Assembly (NCBI GenBank): GCA_031308135.1
Contig: JAHLJT010003656.1
Span: forward strand, 68,652,984-68,716,983
Length of the DNA stretch: 64,000 nt
Direction: 5' to 3'
DNA from: Acheta domesticus
Lineage: Eukaryota > Arthropoda > Insecta > Orthoptera > Gryllidae
The stretch's first letter is position 1; each line of letters starts with the position of its first letter. Positions 38,001 through 50,900 of this stretch are shown here, piece after piece. The position numbers and the translations under genes are program-made. The notes below the pieces were generated by a model that did not search any database, had not been told where the DNA came from, and saw nothing but the letters and a program-made list of their open reading frames with translations.

Positions 38001-41000
38001 ATCTCGAGAAAATGTATTCAAATTCTTACTTTCCTGAAGATTGTTAACTCTTAGAATTGTTTACCAATTCACACAATTCAAGCTTCGACTTTCTCGAACA
38101 CTTACTTCTGGATGTCACCATAAGTTCAACTGCAACCTCGTAAGCAAACTGATTTTTAAACAACATAAAATGGGCAAAGTCTGTCTACAATGAAGGAAAA
38201 TACTGCCTAATCTCTTCTGAAGATAATTAGTTGTACAGGAAACCGGTGCCATTTACCTGAGTGAAATAATACAGAGTTAAATATAGGTCCCGCCCCACGG
38301 GACAAAGGACCAGAGGCAGGAAAAAGGAAAGTCCCGTGACGCGGGACATCGGACCGCCAGACGAAGCAGACGGAAAAGTGAAAGGACCGCAAAGGGTTAA
38401 TGTAAATATTAATGGCATGAAAGACAAGTCAAAAAAATTAAATTTTTGCAATTTTTGAAAAAAAACAAGAGGCTAGAGCAATATGATGTTTATGTCATCT
38501 AATACATTTAGCACTATCCCTATCAAAAGTTCAAAGAAAAAATTTGGAGACGTTTGAGAAAATCTTGTTTTTCTAATTTTTAAAATTGCACATATTGCAT
38601 GCAATATTCGAAAAAACTTGCTACGAAGAACAATTTTATTGAAAGGAAACATCTCTATCTGCAATTTTGTGGCTGGAGGAAGACACAATAAAATTCAAAC
38701 TTTCACAATTTTTGAAAATTCAGAGTTATCCGTGAAAAAAATTGGAGCTGTTTTCGATAAAATTTTGAAAATGTCCTGGGGGTTTCATCTAAAGTACCCC
38801 CCAAAAATTATCGGTTTCAAATTCAAGGGACCACGAAATCAGCCAGATCAATTGAGGAATATCGATTTTGGAGAAAATCAGTTGAGCGGTTTAGTCGCTA
38901 ACATAGTTCACAGACAGACGGACACAAACAGACGTTTTGCTTTCAATTGGTTTTTTCGGTATCAAAGACCCACGCAACAGGGATCCTGGCTGCATAACGT
39001 GTCAGGAGATTTTTTTTCTTAATTTAGCAACTGGATTTATTCACTTTTTCATAACCATGTCCCTATAATAAAAGAATTTTTCTTCCGAATATCCGCCATG
39101 TTTTTTGTGCAGCATTACATAACTTTCCCTATACTATATGTACGAATAGTATACGGGAAATTAAAAATGTATATAATCATCTTCAAAAATTATACACATT
39201 TGGAAGTTATGTTAATGATATTGACTTTCATGAATTTGTAAGATACACATGTATAACTACTCCTTGAGAATCCTACATTACTACATGCAGAAAGTCGAGC
39301 TGTCCTGTTTTAACATCAAATTTTTTTTAATGACTTTCTCTCCTATGAATTCCAAGATCTCTTTCTAAATTTAAGGGACAGGCTGCACATTCACTCTTCT
39401 TGGCGTTGATCTTTTATAATTATGCATTTTTAAAGCAGAAAAACTTTTTTCTAAGGATTGAAGCTGGTATCATGCATACTAATTTTGCTTAACAGAAAAT
39501 ATCCCTAAATATGCAGTAAAAATTTTTCTTTTAAAAATTTTACCAATTTTCATGGAGGTAAAAATGTCTAATTAATGTTGTTAATAGTGGAAAAATCCAA
39601 ACTATAATTTCTAGATAATAGTTTTGTAGTACATTTAAGGAAAGGAAGGTAAAAACAGCTGGTTGATTTCTTTCAAGATATATAATTTCAAATTTTTTGA
39701 AACACTGCTTTTCCTCATGTATAACCCTCCTCAGTGTGGGGTACGAAGATTTCAGAAAACTTTATTATGTACTTCATAAGTCAAACAATGCAACATTGTT
39801 TTTAAGAAACTGCTAAATCTTTGCAATTTTCATTGTCAGTAGGTCCTGAGAAAACTGCAGGCACAATGTTGGAAATAAAAATATCTATACATTTGTAACA
39901 TTATTTGAAATACAAAAGATAATGTTTGAAAAGTTATTTTTCATCATATTGAGATACTAGCCTATCAGTTTCCCTAATTTTTTGTTGCTAATTTTTTGGA
40001 AAAACAGAAAAGCGAGGGCTTTTATTTGAAAAAAATAGGGCATCTTTAATTCTAAAACCATGAACCGAGGCAAAGATTCTGTGAAAACTATCTGACCATA
40101 CCTTCTGGAGTCAGAAACGGTTTCTTTTCACTGAATGAACTGAAAAAAATATTTTGTGATTCAAAAGGTATTCTCTCATGCAATACAATTTGTTTTTTGT
40201 TGAGTTTGTTGAGTTTTTTGTTGAGTCTGCTGTACTGTTGTGAAATAACATTTGATTTATCAATTTGTGTGTAATGTACCAGAAGGCCAGAAAAGAAAGT
40301 GTAATAGTAGAAGCCACATGTACTCCTTGAGACAGAATTCAAAATACGAGACATTTCACATTTCAGCATTTACGTACACGAAATAGAAGCTTTTGATCAA
40401 GGGCTATGGTTCTAAATTAATTCTATTGTTCTTCACAATATAAAGAAAATAAATGCTAGTCTGGATAGGCAAGATTGCTAAGGGCTGAAGTGCCATGGCT
40501 GTCCAGTCTCGAAGGGACACAAGTTCAAATTCTGCCTTGGGCATGAACATTTGTGTGCATTAGTGTTGTCCCTGCGTGTTGTTCCTACAGTTCCCCCACA
40601 GTTATAACAATCACGGTGGTCGCTATATGATTGCATCATTAAAAAGCGACCAAAAATAAATAAATATTTTAGATGCTTTAAGTTTTAATACAGTAATGAT
40701 TAGTTTACAAAATCACATCTTTCTATCTCCAGAAACAAAGTTACAAATAATTAAATGGTTCCAGAAGTTGAAAAGGGTGTTGAACATTCTAGAGTTATAA
40801 GGAGAATTTTTTTGAAATGCAGCATCTTAAATATCTTGACAGACATTGAAGAGATACTGATACAACATATGCCTGCACGCATATAAATGCATATGCATGT
40901 GTATGCATGCACACCCCTACCCATTGTGAAATTTGCTTTACCTGAACGACGTCTGGGACTGCTTCAAAGAGTTCAATAAGCTTAGAGAATCCATAATCAG

Positions 41001-41923
41001 CAACTCTACATTGCCACCCAAAATGAATATGGTGAGCTGGTATAAATTTATTGAACCTCATGGTGCAGTTAGGAACATGTCTTAGAAGTGTTATTACCTG
41101 TAAACAATATTTATTTTATTACCAAATGAAAGATGACAAAAAATATATTTCATACCTTTGATTCTTACAAATCTTCTAAAGAGAAAATTTACAAAGATAA
41201 TATTATTGGGGAACAGGAGAAAGGGATAATTGTAAATGTTAGTATACAACAACTTACCTCTGCTGCAAACTGTTTAGTTTTCTCAATTTCTTCAGGAGTT
41301 TGTTCACGTTTTGGAATTGCAATGAGCATGTCATCCTGTGATTCATTAACAGGAGACACCACAATTGATGCATCAGGAAAATTAGAGAGCAGATCCATGA
41401 TATCACACACACCATAATTATTTACTATTAGTGGCTTATTAAAAACACACTCAAATGCAGCAGGAAGTTCTGAGAGCAATATTTGTTTGTTCACTTGATT
41501 ACGAAGTACTTTTACTAGGTCTCCCATAAAACGTCTCAACTGTAAACGATGACTGAGGGTGACTGTACGTCTATTTCCTTCTCCTAAGACCTAAGAAGAA
41601 ATTACAAGTAAGCAGACATTTTGAATGCAAACCTGAAGCTATGCAAACAACACTGTGCCCTTGGGATTATTATAATATTATTAAAACTCAGATTAGCTAA
41701 CATGCAAGTTCTTAGGTAAATAAGTACATAGATATTATCTTCTAGTTGTGTGTTCATAAGTAAAGGAGAGAAACAACTAAGCATTTGCTTTTATATCAAT
41801 TGCAAGAATAATGCATACGGGATGAAAATTAAGGAGAACATTAAACTCTTAAATTCCAAAAATAAACACATTAGTCATTTTGCAGCATACAACTGAATTT
41901 ATTTTATCAAAGGTTTAAGGGGA

Positions 41924-41972
<49 letters not shown>

Positions 41973-44900
41973 TTGTTTTTCCTCTCTTTCTTTTGGCACA
42001 CTGCCTGCTCAGGGTCCGAAAGGGATAAATATCAACAAGTTTGTTACTAGTGCAGCAATTATACAAGGTTTATAACACCAAAAATCATGTGAAGCAGATC
42101 TATACAGGACTAAAGATACTATGTGGCATTCCTTGCCCACAGAGAAAAAGAAAATTGAGAGAAATTTCAGTTACTCCTTGGCAATGAAAAAGCCTCCTCA
42201 TTTAAATATCGGTGAAGAAAAATGATAGTGTTTGGCAGCAGAAAACAGAGCAGTATTCTGCAAGTTTAATACAGTTTGTGACTGTGGGTTGGACTTTGAA
42301 TTCCCCTCCTGCACACCACCTTCCATTCCATTAACTGTAGTTGATCTACATCTTATTGGAATTTGGTTTTTGTCTTAATTTAGTTGGTCCATATGGTTAG
42401 TAGGAATCCACATTTTGAAATTGCCTTTCCTTATCCATAAATTAACATTGATGCATCAAAATTCTGCAGAGTGATAATAATCCACACATTTCAAATAGTT
42501 TTGCAATACTGAAACACTAAATTGTGCACCCCTATTTTTGTTGCCTCTGTGCATGCGTGAACTAACATTATAACTCCACGAGAATTATGGTGTGTAATTA
42601 CAAGACTTTTTATGTGCAATGCAAGCCACAACGTATGGAATTAATTCCCAACTGTGGCAGGAGTTCTTAACTTTCATATTCATGCAATATGGTGGGCAGC
42701 TCTTACTGAAGAAATGTGAATGAATAGAAAATACACATTTGGGGATTTAGCATTAGGACACTCGTCACAATCTGGAACCACTTACATTTATCCTTGTCAG
42801 AATGAAAATATTGGGCAAAACTCTTAACACTAGGTAATATGGTTGCATCTCACGAACTTTGCATTATTTTACAATACACTGCAAAAACACTCTTACAATG
42901 GGTAATTCTAGAACACGTTTTCTTGGTATCTACAAAAATTTTTTTGAAGAGAAAATCTTAAATGAATGGTATTGAAAGAAAAAATTTAACATTGAAACAA
43001 ATGAAGTCTGGGTCAAAATTTGAGATACAGGGACCTAACAAGTTTCTCATTTCATAACAGAACCACTCACAATGTGAATTTCCAGTTAATAGTTGTTAAA
43101 GCAGCAGACCACAAACAAACAGAATGGTTCAATGAAAATTTAAGTAAAAGGGAATAGTTGTAGATACGAAGGTTGTTTGATAAGTCTGGTAAATTTCTAT
43201 GAAAGAGCATGCACTGTTATTAACCTGTACATTGTCAGAAAGCATGATTTTTTGTAGGCAGCAGTTTGAATTTTCAAACAAATAAGACTAGTAGTTAATT
43301 GTTGGGAACCAGTTGAATGCATGAATGCCCACAACAAAGTACTGTTCCACCAAGTCAATGCTCCATCCCACACAGCAGTCACAATGGCAATAGTGCATCA
43401 GTTAGGATTCGAACTGAATCCTCATCCACCATATTCACTGGATTTAGCCCCAAGTGATTTCTTTCTATTCCCCAATTTGAAAATTTGGCTTAGTGGGCAA
43501 ACATTTTCATCAAATGAGGAAGTGATTGCTGCTGTAAACTGGTATTTTGCAGTGTGGAAATTCCTATTTTTCCAGTGGGATGAAAAAACTGGAAACATGC
43601 TGGGTAAAGTGTATAGATTGAGAAGGATACTATGTTGAAAAATAGGGTAAGTTTTTTCTTAAAAAACAACAACAACAACAACAACAAAACACCTTCTAGA
43701 ACGAGTTTCTGTGACAGAAACTACAAAGGCTTTCCCCATTATTTGAAAAATGATCCAAAGAATGACATGAACACGAGAAAGAATAATCCTCTTAAAGATC
43801 ATGATAAAAAGCAAATGTGAGCTGGTGCATCACAACGAAGAGAGCTGACAATAGGGTGAAGGACAATGCTAGCTTAGCAACATCTGCAGCTTTTGAAAAG
43901 TATTCAACTGCATTTCAGCTTCATGTTCTCACATTACGAAATGAATACCATTATTTGCACACTCAAATTGGCAATGCTGATCAGACTTCTTTATTTTGAA
44001 ATGATATCTAAAGTAATAGTTAGCAAGCTAAAAAGAGTCACCATCAGATACACCAGTACTGAAAAGGTTAGAAGACTTGTGCTTAGGTGCGTTATGCTGT
44101 ATGCTCTAGACTAAGACAGGAAACTGCCCATGTGATTCTGGACAGGAAAGTTATGCTAAAAGAGAAACAGTGAGGTTTGTTTTGAGAAGTAAAAGGAAGG
44201 GTAACCGACTGAGGACCTGAAAGTTGTTTGGAAGGACAAGTCCAAGGTATTTGCTCAAAAGGAAAGGAATGTTTGAGCTAGGTTTGCTCAGGAGGCATCT
44301 TACCCAAGAAGAATATCATCCATGACTACTTTACAACATCTTGCTTCTTCATGGCTTGGTAGGAGATCATGAGTGAATCCAAGGGTTTAAAAAAGTGCAC
44401 CATATCCACTGTATTAGGTGGCTCAGATAACCCAATGTGAATATGACCAGGAAGGAAAAGAACCACACAAATTAAGAAATTTAAAGGAACAGAAATTCTT
44501 GTGACAGTCACAGTGATGAATATACAGTGACAATGACAGTAACAACACACAAGACTATGCATCAAAAAAATAATTATAAAATCAATAATACCATTTGTGA
44601 TTGTGCATAGTTAAGTCTTAATCACAATGAAGCAATGTCACATAAGTGCAAATGCTTAATGCCAAGTTACTAAATAGAACCAATCACATCAGTGAACCTA
44701 AACAAGATATAACCATGAAAATTCACATCACAAAGCTTTAATGGTCATGATAACGTGATCTGAGAACAACCCACTAAGAATAAGAGAATTAGAGTTTTGC
44801 TTTCTTTAATAAAAGACCATACATTGCCAACACTTTCATTGTCATATTTTCAAGATATGTGAATAGCATACTGATCGTTTCAAATATACCTGTATTGTTT

Positions 44901-47900
44901 GTGGGAGAGATTCCAATAGTTCAATAAGTTTGGTAAATCCATAATCAGCAACTCTACACTGCCTTCCGAAATGATGGTGATAAGCTGGAATAAATTTATC
45001 AAATAATATTTGACAACGTGGAGAAGTCTTCAAAAGCTCTACTATTTCTCTACTGAATACCGAGAGCTTCCCAGCTAGCGATGTATTTGATGTACCCGTT
45101 TCTGTAAAGGATTTTTATTAATTGCTAGTAAAGAGCAACAATCTCTTATGTACAATTTTCACTCTCTTAAATCACCCTAGTATTCTACTCACCTTCATCA
45201 GTTTTGCTACTACTGCTACATACTGATGCAGTCTTTGACCATCTTATATACTTGACGCTAGCTGGACTTTTGAAGATTTGAATTCCAGGAAGGCAACTTA
45301 CTAAATGTTCCAATGCTACTCCTTCTTTATCTTCTTCTAAGGGCTCAAACTGGGCTTCATAGCACTGGGGAAGGCTGAAAATAATTATGGATTTGACATT
45401 GTGGAAAAATATATAAGATGATAATAAGATCATTAACAGTACAAGTACAAATAATTTAAAAAAATAGAACTTGTTAAATTTAAATGATGTAAATATTTAT
45501 CAAATGATTTTGTTATTAATTCATACAGTTTACTTACAATTACATGAACACATTTCAATTGATTGTATTATACCAGATATTGCTTCCTGAACACTTGCAA
45601 GTATTTCATATCATAACTTTATACATTGCATTAGTCAGGGTATATTTGATGTTTGCCTGTAGTTTATGGTCACTATTATTTGAAATCCATATTAAGCGCT
45701 TAGAAACAGTTCAACACAAAGTTTTTAAACTCCTCCCATCATGTATGAATTTACCTCATCTGTTTATAAAACAACTACAACTAGTAATTCAGTTTCCTCT
45801 GGAATTCCAACTCAAATCTACAAGAACTTGTCATAATATTATCTTTTTGAACAAAGTAATTCCTGGCAAAATGTTCTATGCTGCTGAATCAATTGATGTT
45901 TCAAGTTCCAACTACACTTATCTAGAAGTACTGTCTCTGTGCTTTGTATAATCATTTATCTGCGTACATGGCCAACAACCCAGCCACATGAATGCCAGAA
46001 TTCATGATCTGAATATTGATATATGAGGGTTGGAGCTAAAGTCAGGGCAACTACTTTGTTTCTTGAAGATACTAGTCCGGCTGGAAAATGTGGATGTAGA
46101 CTAAAGGACAAGTTGTTAACTACATGGGTGGATAATGAATAGCACTGAATTATCATAACACTAATTTATTACAGTAGTATACAGGGCAATATGGCCTTCA
46201 CAGTGCAAAAGAATGACAACAGTACACAAAGTTGACATGACAAACCTGAGCATAAAGACCCTCAAAGTAATCCCCTGCTACTGTCACCACACACTGCCAA
46301 TGATGTGGGAGGCACTGAATACCATCAGCCTCAGCATTTGCTGCACATGTGTGAACCGGATCACCTGTTTGCACACAGCATTAGCAATGTCCTCTCGTGT
46401 TGCAAACCGCCTACCACATACTGGCTGCTTAATCTTGCAAACGAGATTAAAGTCACAAGGTAACATCTCAGGAGCGTATGGTGGGTGCTCCAATTCTTCT
46501 CATCCCCAACATCATAGTTGCTACCCTACACACACTGCTTTATGTGGTTTTGCATTGTCGTGCAGGATTATTGCATTGTCCTGAACATCCAAACGTTTCT
46601 CCCAAACGTCACGTTGTACCGTCGCACCAGGAAGTCCCTATAGTACTGTGCGGTCACTGTTCTGCCATTAGGAACAAAGTGGCAAACAATGACACCCTGA
46701 CATCATACACGACCATCACCATCAATTTGACTGAGGAAGGATTCTGACAGAACTTCTGCCTCCTGGGTGATCCAGCATGTCACCACTCTGCGGACTGACG
46801 TTTCAGTTCTGGTTCTTATGCCCTGGCCCAAAATTCATTGATGGCAATTTTTTGTGACAATAATTGATTACCATCCTGTTGCCAGCATGCAAGGTGGTCA
46901 GAGCATATTGCATAGCGTTAGAGGTGGCATAAACTTCCTAATACTCCCTAGTGCGGTTCCCACGCCGATGTGATTTTGCGTAGGTGCAGCTCACTATGCA
47001 ATATCCTGTGGATGATGTGTTTCTCGATGCCACTGACCCTCTCTAACTCCAGTAGTGTCCATTGTCTGTCTTCATCCAGGAGCTGCTCGATGACAACATG
47101 CCACGTCGATCTGCACATTGAAAGGTCTTCCCAAACATTGCTCAACACTAGTTGACCTGTCCTTGCTGAAGCTTTCCTACCCACTGTGCTACTGTACGGT
47201 ATGGTATGGCATAGCCCAGAGCGTCCACTGTGACATTCCATCACACTTCTCCCTTGGAGAACAGTTATTTTGATGTATGCTCACTGCTCAACATGTGTTA
47301 CTTCCATCTCTCACAACATTCACCAACTCACTGATTTCACAGCCCTTGCTGCGCTATTACCAGCTATCACAGAGCCATCTGTTGTTCTGCATACACACTA
47401 TGTCTGCAGAACTCCCACAAGAGACACAAGTTTGTGATCCATTCACATATCTACAAGCAAAAAATAGTTGCCTTGACTTGTGCCCCAACCCTTGTATTAG
47501 ATTTGAAAATATGTAAGCTTACCAATTTTCTGAAACCTGAAGTGTTAGAGTTTTCTTGAAAGAAATATTGTTTGTTGTTTGATATTGTTTGTTGATCATT
47601 ATCTTGTTAAAGAGACAATAGTTGCCAGCCCGTTGAATCTCACAAAGTTTATATTATGGTACTTTTAATTATTTTACAATTGGACAATAGTCCATTTCAT
47701 CAATAAATAAATATCAGGTGCAGATGGTTCTGTTACTTACATCATTTGGACCTGGTATTGTTAGCAAGTGAAACTAATACATTTAAGAGACCTTTACTCT
47801 AATTTTAGTCCGTTTAAATCTAGCTAGAATTCAATATTCTCCACATCTCTGACAACCCATGCCATGAAAAAGGGATACCCAAGAGTCAAACTTTCAAAAA

Positions 47901-50900
47901 TTGTGCTTTAGAGATGTCGGTGTAAACAGCATCTTCCTATTTATTAAGATCAAGATTTTGTAAGATGTGATCTTGAATTATCAGTACATTTGTAATAGAG
48001 GCCTATTTTCCCTGAAACCATGATGCTCTTCTATTAAGAAAGTATTGAGAATTTTAGTTAATTTTGTCACAATAATGGATTCCATTAATTTAGGGATAAT
48101 ACAAAGTTTTGATACATGCCTACAATTCTCAATGTTAGAATGACTACCTTTCCTGTGGATTGGTGTAATAAAATAGTTTTTCATATATCGGGGAAGATTT
48201 CCTCTTCTGAAGATTTCTTAAATAGAAAATGCAAGATTGAGATAACGATACAATTTTTCAATAGTACTGTAGGTAACCCATCTGGACCAAGACGACCATT
48301 GTTTTTCAAATGTTAGCATTAAAAATTTCCAGTTGAGAGATATCCACATGATCAATGTCAACTAATTTGCTAAATGTTAAATGCAATGCTAAATGTATCT
48401 GTTACATGGTGCTCATCAGTCATGTAAACTGATTTGAAAAATTTTGCAAATACATTAATTTATTGAGGAGATTCCACAGATTTATTTCCAAGAAACCTCA
48501 AGTTAGGCAAACCTGAAGTATTTCTCTTAGCTTTTGCACATTTCCGAAACAAACGTGTTATAATTTTCAGAGATTTCTACTTCTTTCAAATACACTCTAT
48601 AATCATCAGATTATTTAGCTTTGCAATTCTTACACAAGTCAGAAAAGAAAATTAGTCATTTAGGTTCACAAGTTGTTTGTATTTGACATGAGAATGATAT
48701 TTCATCAAAAGAATTTGTTTCAATTCCTTTCAATACCAATTTGGATATGATAAAGAAATGATTTTTCCTTTTTCGAACATATTTATGACCAATCGTATAA
48801 TTTAGCATAAAAGATATCAACTGATGTCTCAAAAGAATCTGAAAAAAATACAGGATTCAAATTACAACTCAATAGTTCTTTGTTAATCAGAATTCAGCAT
48901 ACCTGTTCAAGTGGATGTTACCATTGTGAGTTTGCAACAAAGCATGAATGCGAACTGACAGCAATTTGAGACTCATGTTCACTGAAGGTAATGTTGAAAC
49001 TTCTTGTTCAGCCCATCCCTTATTGGGTTGAATCTCCTGGCCATGAAAGGGACAGAAAGGTGGTTCCAGTTCTTCCATTTCCTACAGAACAGGTAATTCA
49101 CAGTGAATTCAAAATTTCAGATATTTTAAGTAATTTATAACAAAGAAATCTCCTTGAGGAAGAGCAGCTCTAAGCCATTACTTTCTTTTTGAATTTCAGT
49201 GAAGAGAAATTTCAAAAGTTTAAGATAGCTACATACAACTGTTTTCTTACAAGCATGAGCTTTGACAAAAGAAATTAATTTATTTATCTGTTTACACCAA
49301 TCGGCTTTGTACATATAAGTAACAATTTATATATTTTATTATTAACTATATCTAATACACTATAATAATTTCTGAACACAAATATTCAATGCAGATAATT
49401 AAAATAATTAATTAAATTGAGATTCTAAACCATAAGTAATCACAGTATATTGTTGCATTTATGATCTTCATAATATACAGGGTGAGTCACGTAACTTTAG
49501 CACCTCCTGTAACTTTTGAACAGTTGAAGATATTGCAATGCAGTTTTCACGGACGTGAATGAGGGAATGGGGCTAATTGATATGTGAATTGATTTCTCTT
49601 TTATCACTTATTTTACAAGATATTTGAGGTAACTTTGTTTTTTCAAATAGGACTATACATATTTTTTCAGTCTATCATGACAAGCGTAAAAAGACGAATC
49701 CAAGGATGTAAATATTGTTATATGTTAGATAAGCATTTTTTTGAGTAATTGTGATTTTTTGCGACTAGTGTTTAACGGATATTTTCATTGTAACTGTCAG
49801 CCCCACAAGGTCACGCAGCGCTCCCCCAGCAAACGCGGGGTCGGGAAAGGGAAGGGATTTTAGTACTTGATGATACGAAAAATATTCACAAAACTGTTGC
49901 ATTTTTTCCTGAACTCTCCTTTCCACCCTGATCCATTTTCAGATATTTTGTTTTTCTTAGGGATTGAAAATACGGATTTGTCTTGAGTAGTATTTATTGA
50001 AATAAGATTATTTCTATCCCTAAGTTATTATTATATTCTTATTAACATTGAAATTGTTTGCTCAAAATACGCAAAATGTTTTGTACAGTTTTAGTTATTT
50101 ATTCTTATTGTGCTTTGTTTCAAGATCCCATTAATACGTATCTTATGCAACCCCATTAAATGGAGTTGAAGTTATAAACAATTTTATTACAATACAAACT
50201 TATGACAAATCCTTATTTTCCATCCTTTAATTCCTTCAATCAAAGAAAGTCGAAAATCTGAAAACGCGGAAGGATGGAAAGCACAGTTCAGGAAAAAACT
50301 GCAATGGTTTTGTGAATATTTGGACTATGTTTCGTATCTTCAAATCTCCCTTCCCTTGCCCCGGCGCGCGTTGCTGGTGGAGCGCTGCGTGACCTTGTAT
50401 GGTGGACTATTCAAAATGTCCGTTAAACCCCAGTCGCAAAAATCAAAATTAATCAAAAAAATGCATATCTAACATATGACAATATGTACATCATTGGATT
50501 CGTCTTTTACAGCTCGTCATGGTGGACTGAAAAAATATGTATAGTTCCATTTGAAAAAACAAAGTTACCTACAAAATCTCGTAAAATACAAGTGATAAAA
50601 TAGAAATTAATGCACGTATCTATTAGCCCCTTCCCCTCATGCACTTCCGTGAAAACTGCATTGCAATAACATCAACCGTTCAAAAGTTACAGGAGGTGCT
50701 AAAGTTACGTGACTCACCCTGTATATTTGAAATATAACAGGTTATCTTTTGGGTATAATTTTCTTTATCTGCATCAAGAATGATGATTTAGATCCCCCAA
50801 AGAAGTTTATGCTGGAACAATATTCGTTCACCAGGTTCTATTTTTCGGATCATGATGTGATCCTTGTGGAATGCCTGTGGTTACTCTACGTTCAGTAGAA

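Noticed and set aside
40455..40540. Possible functional tRNA gene
   Set aside because: The B box is present but acceptor and anticodon arms do not pair. The non-tRNA body and A/T tail indicate a SINE.
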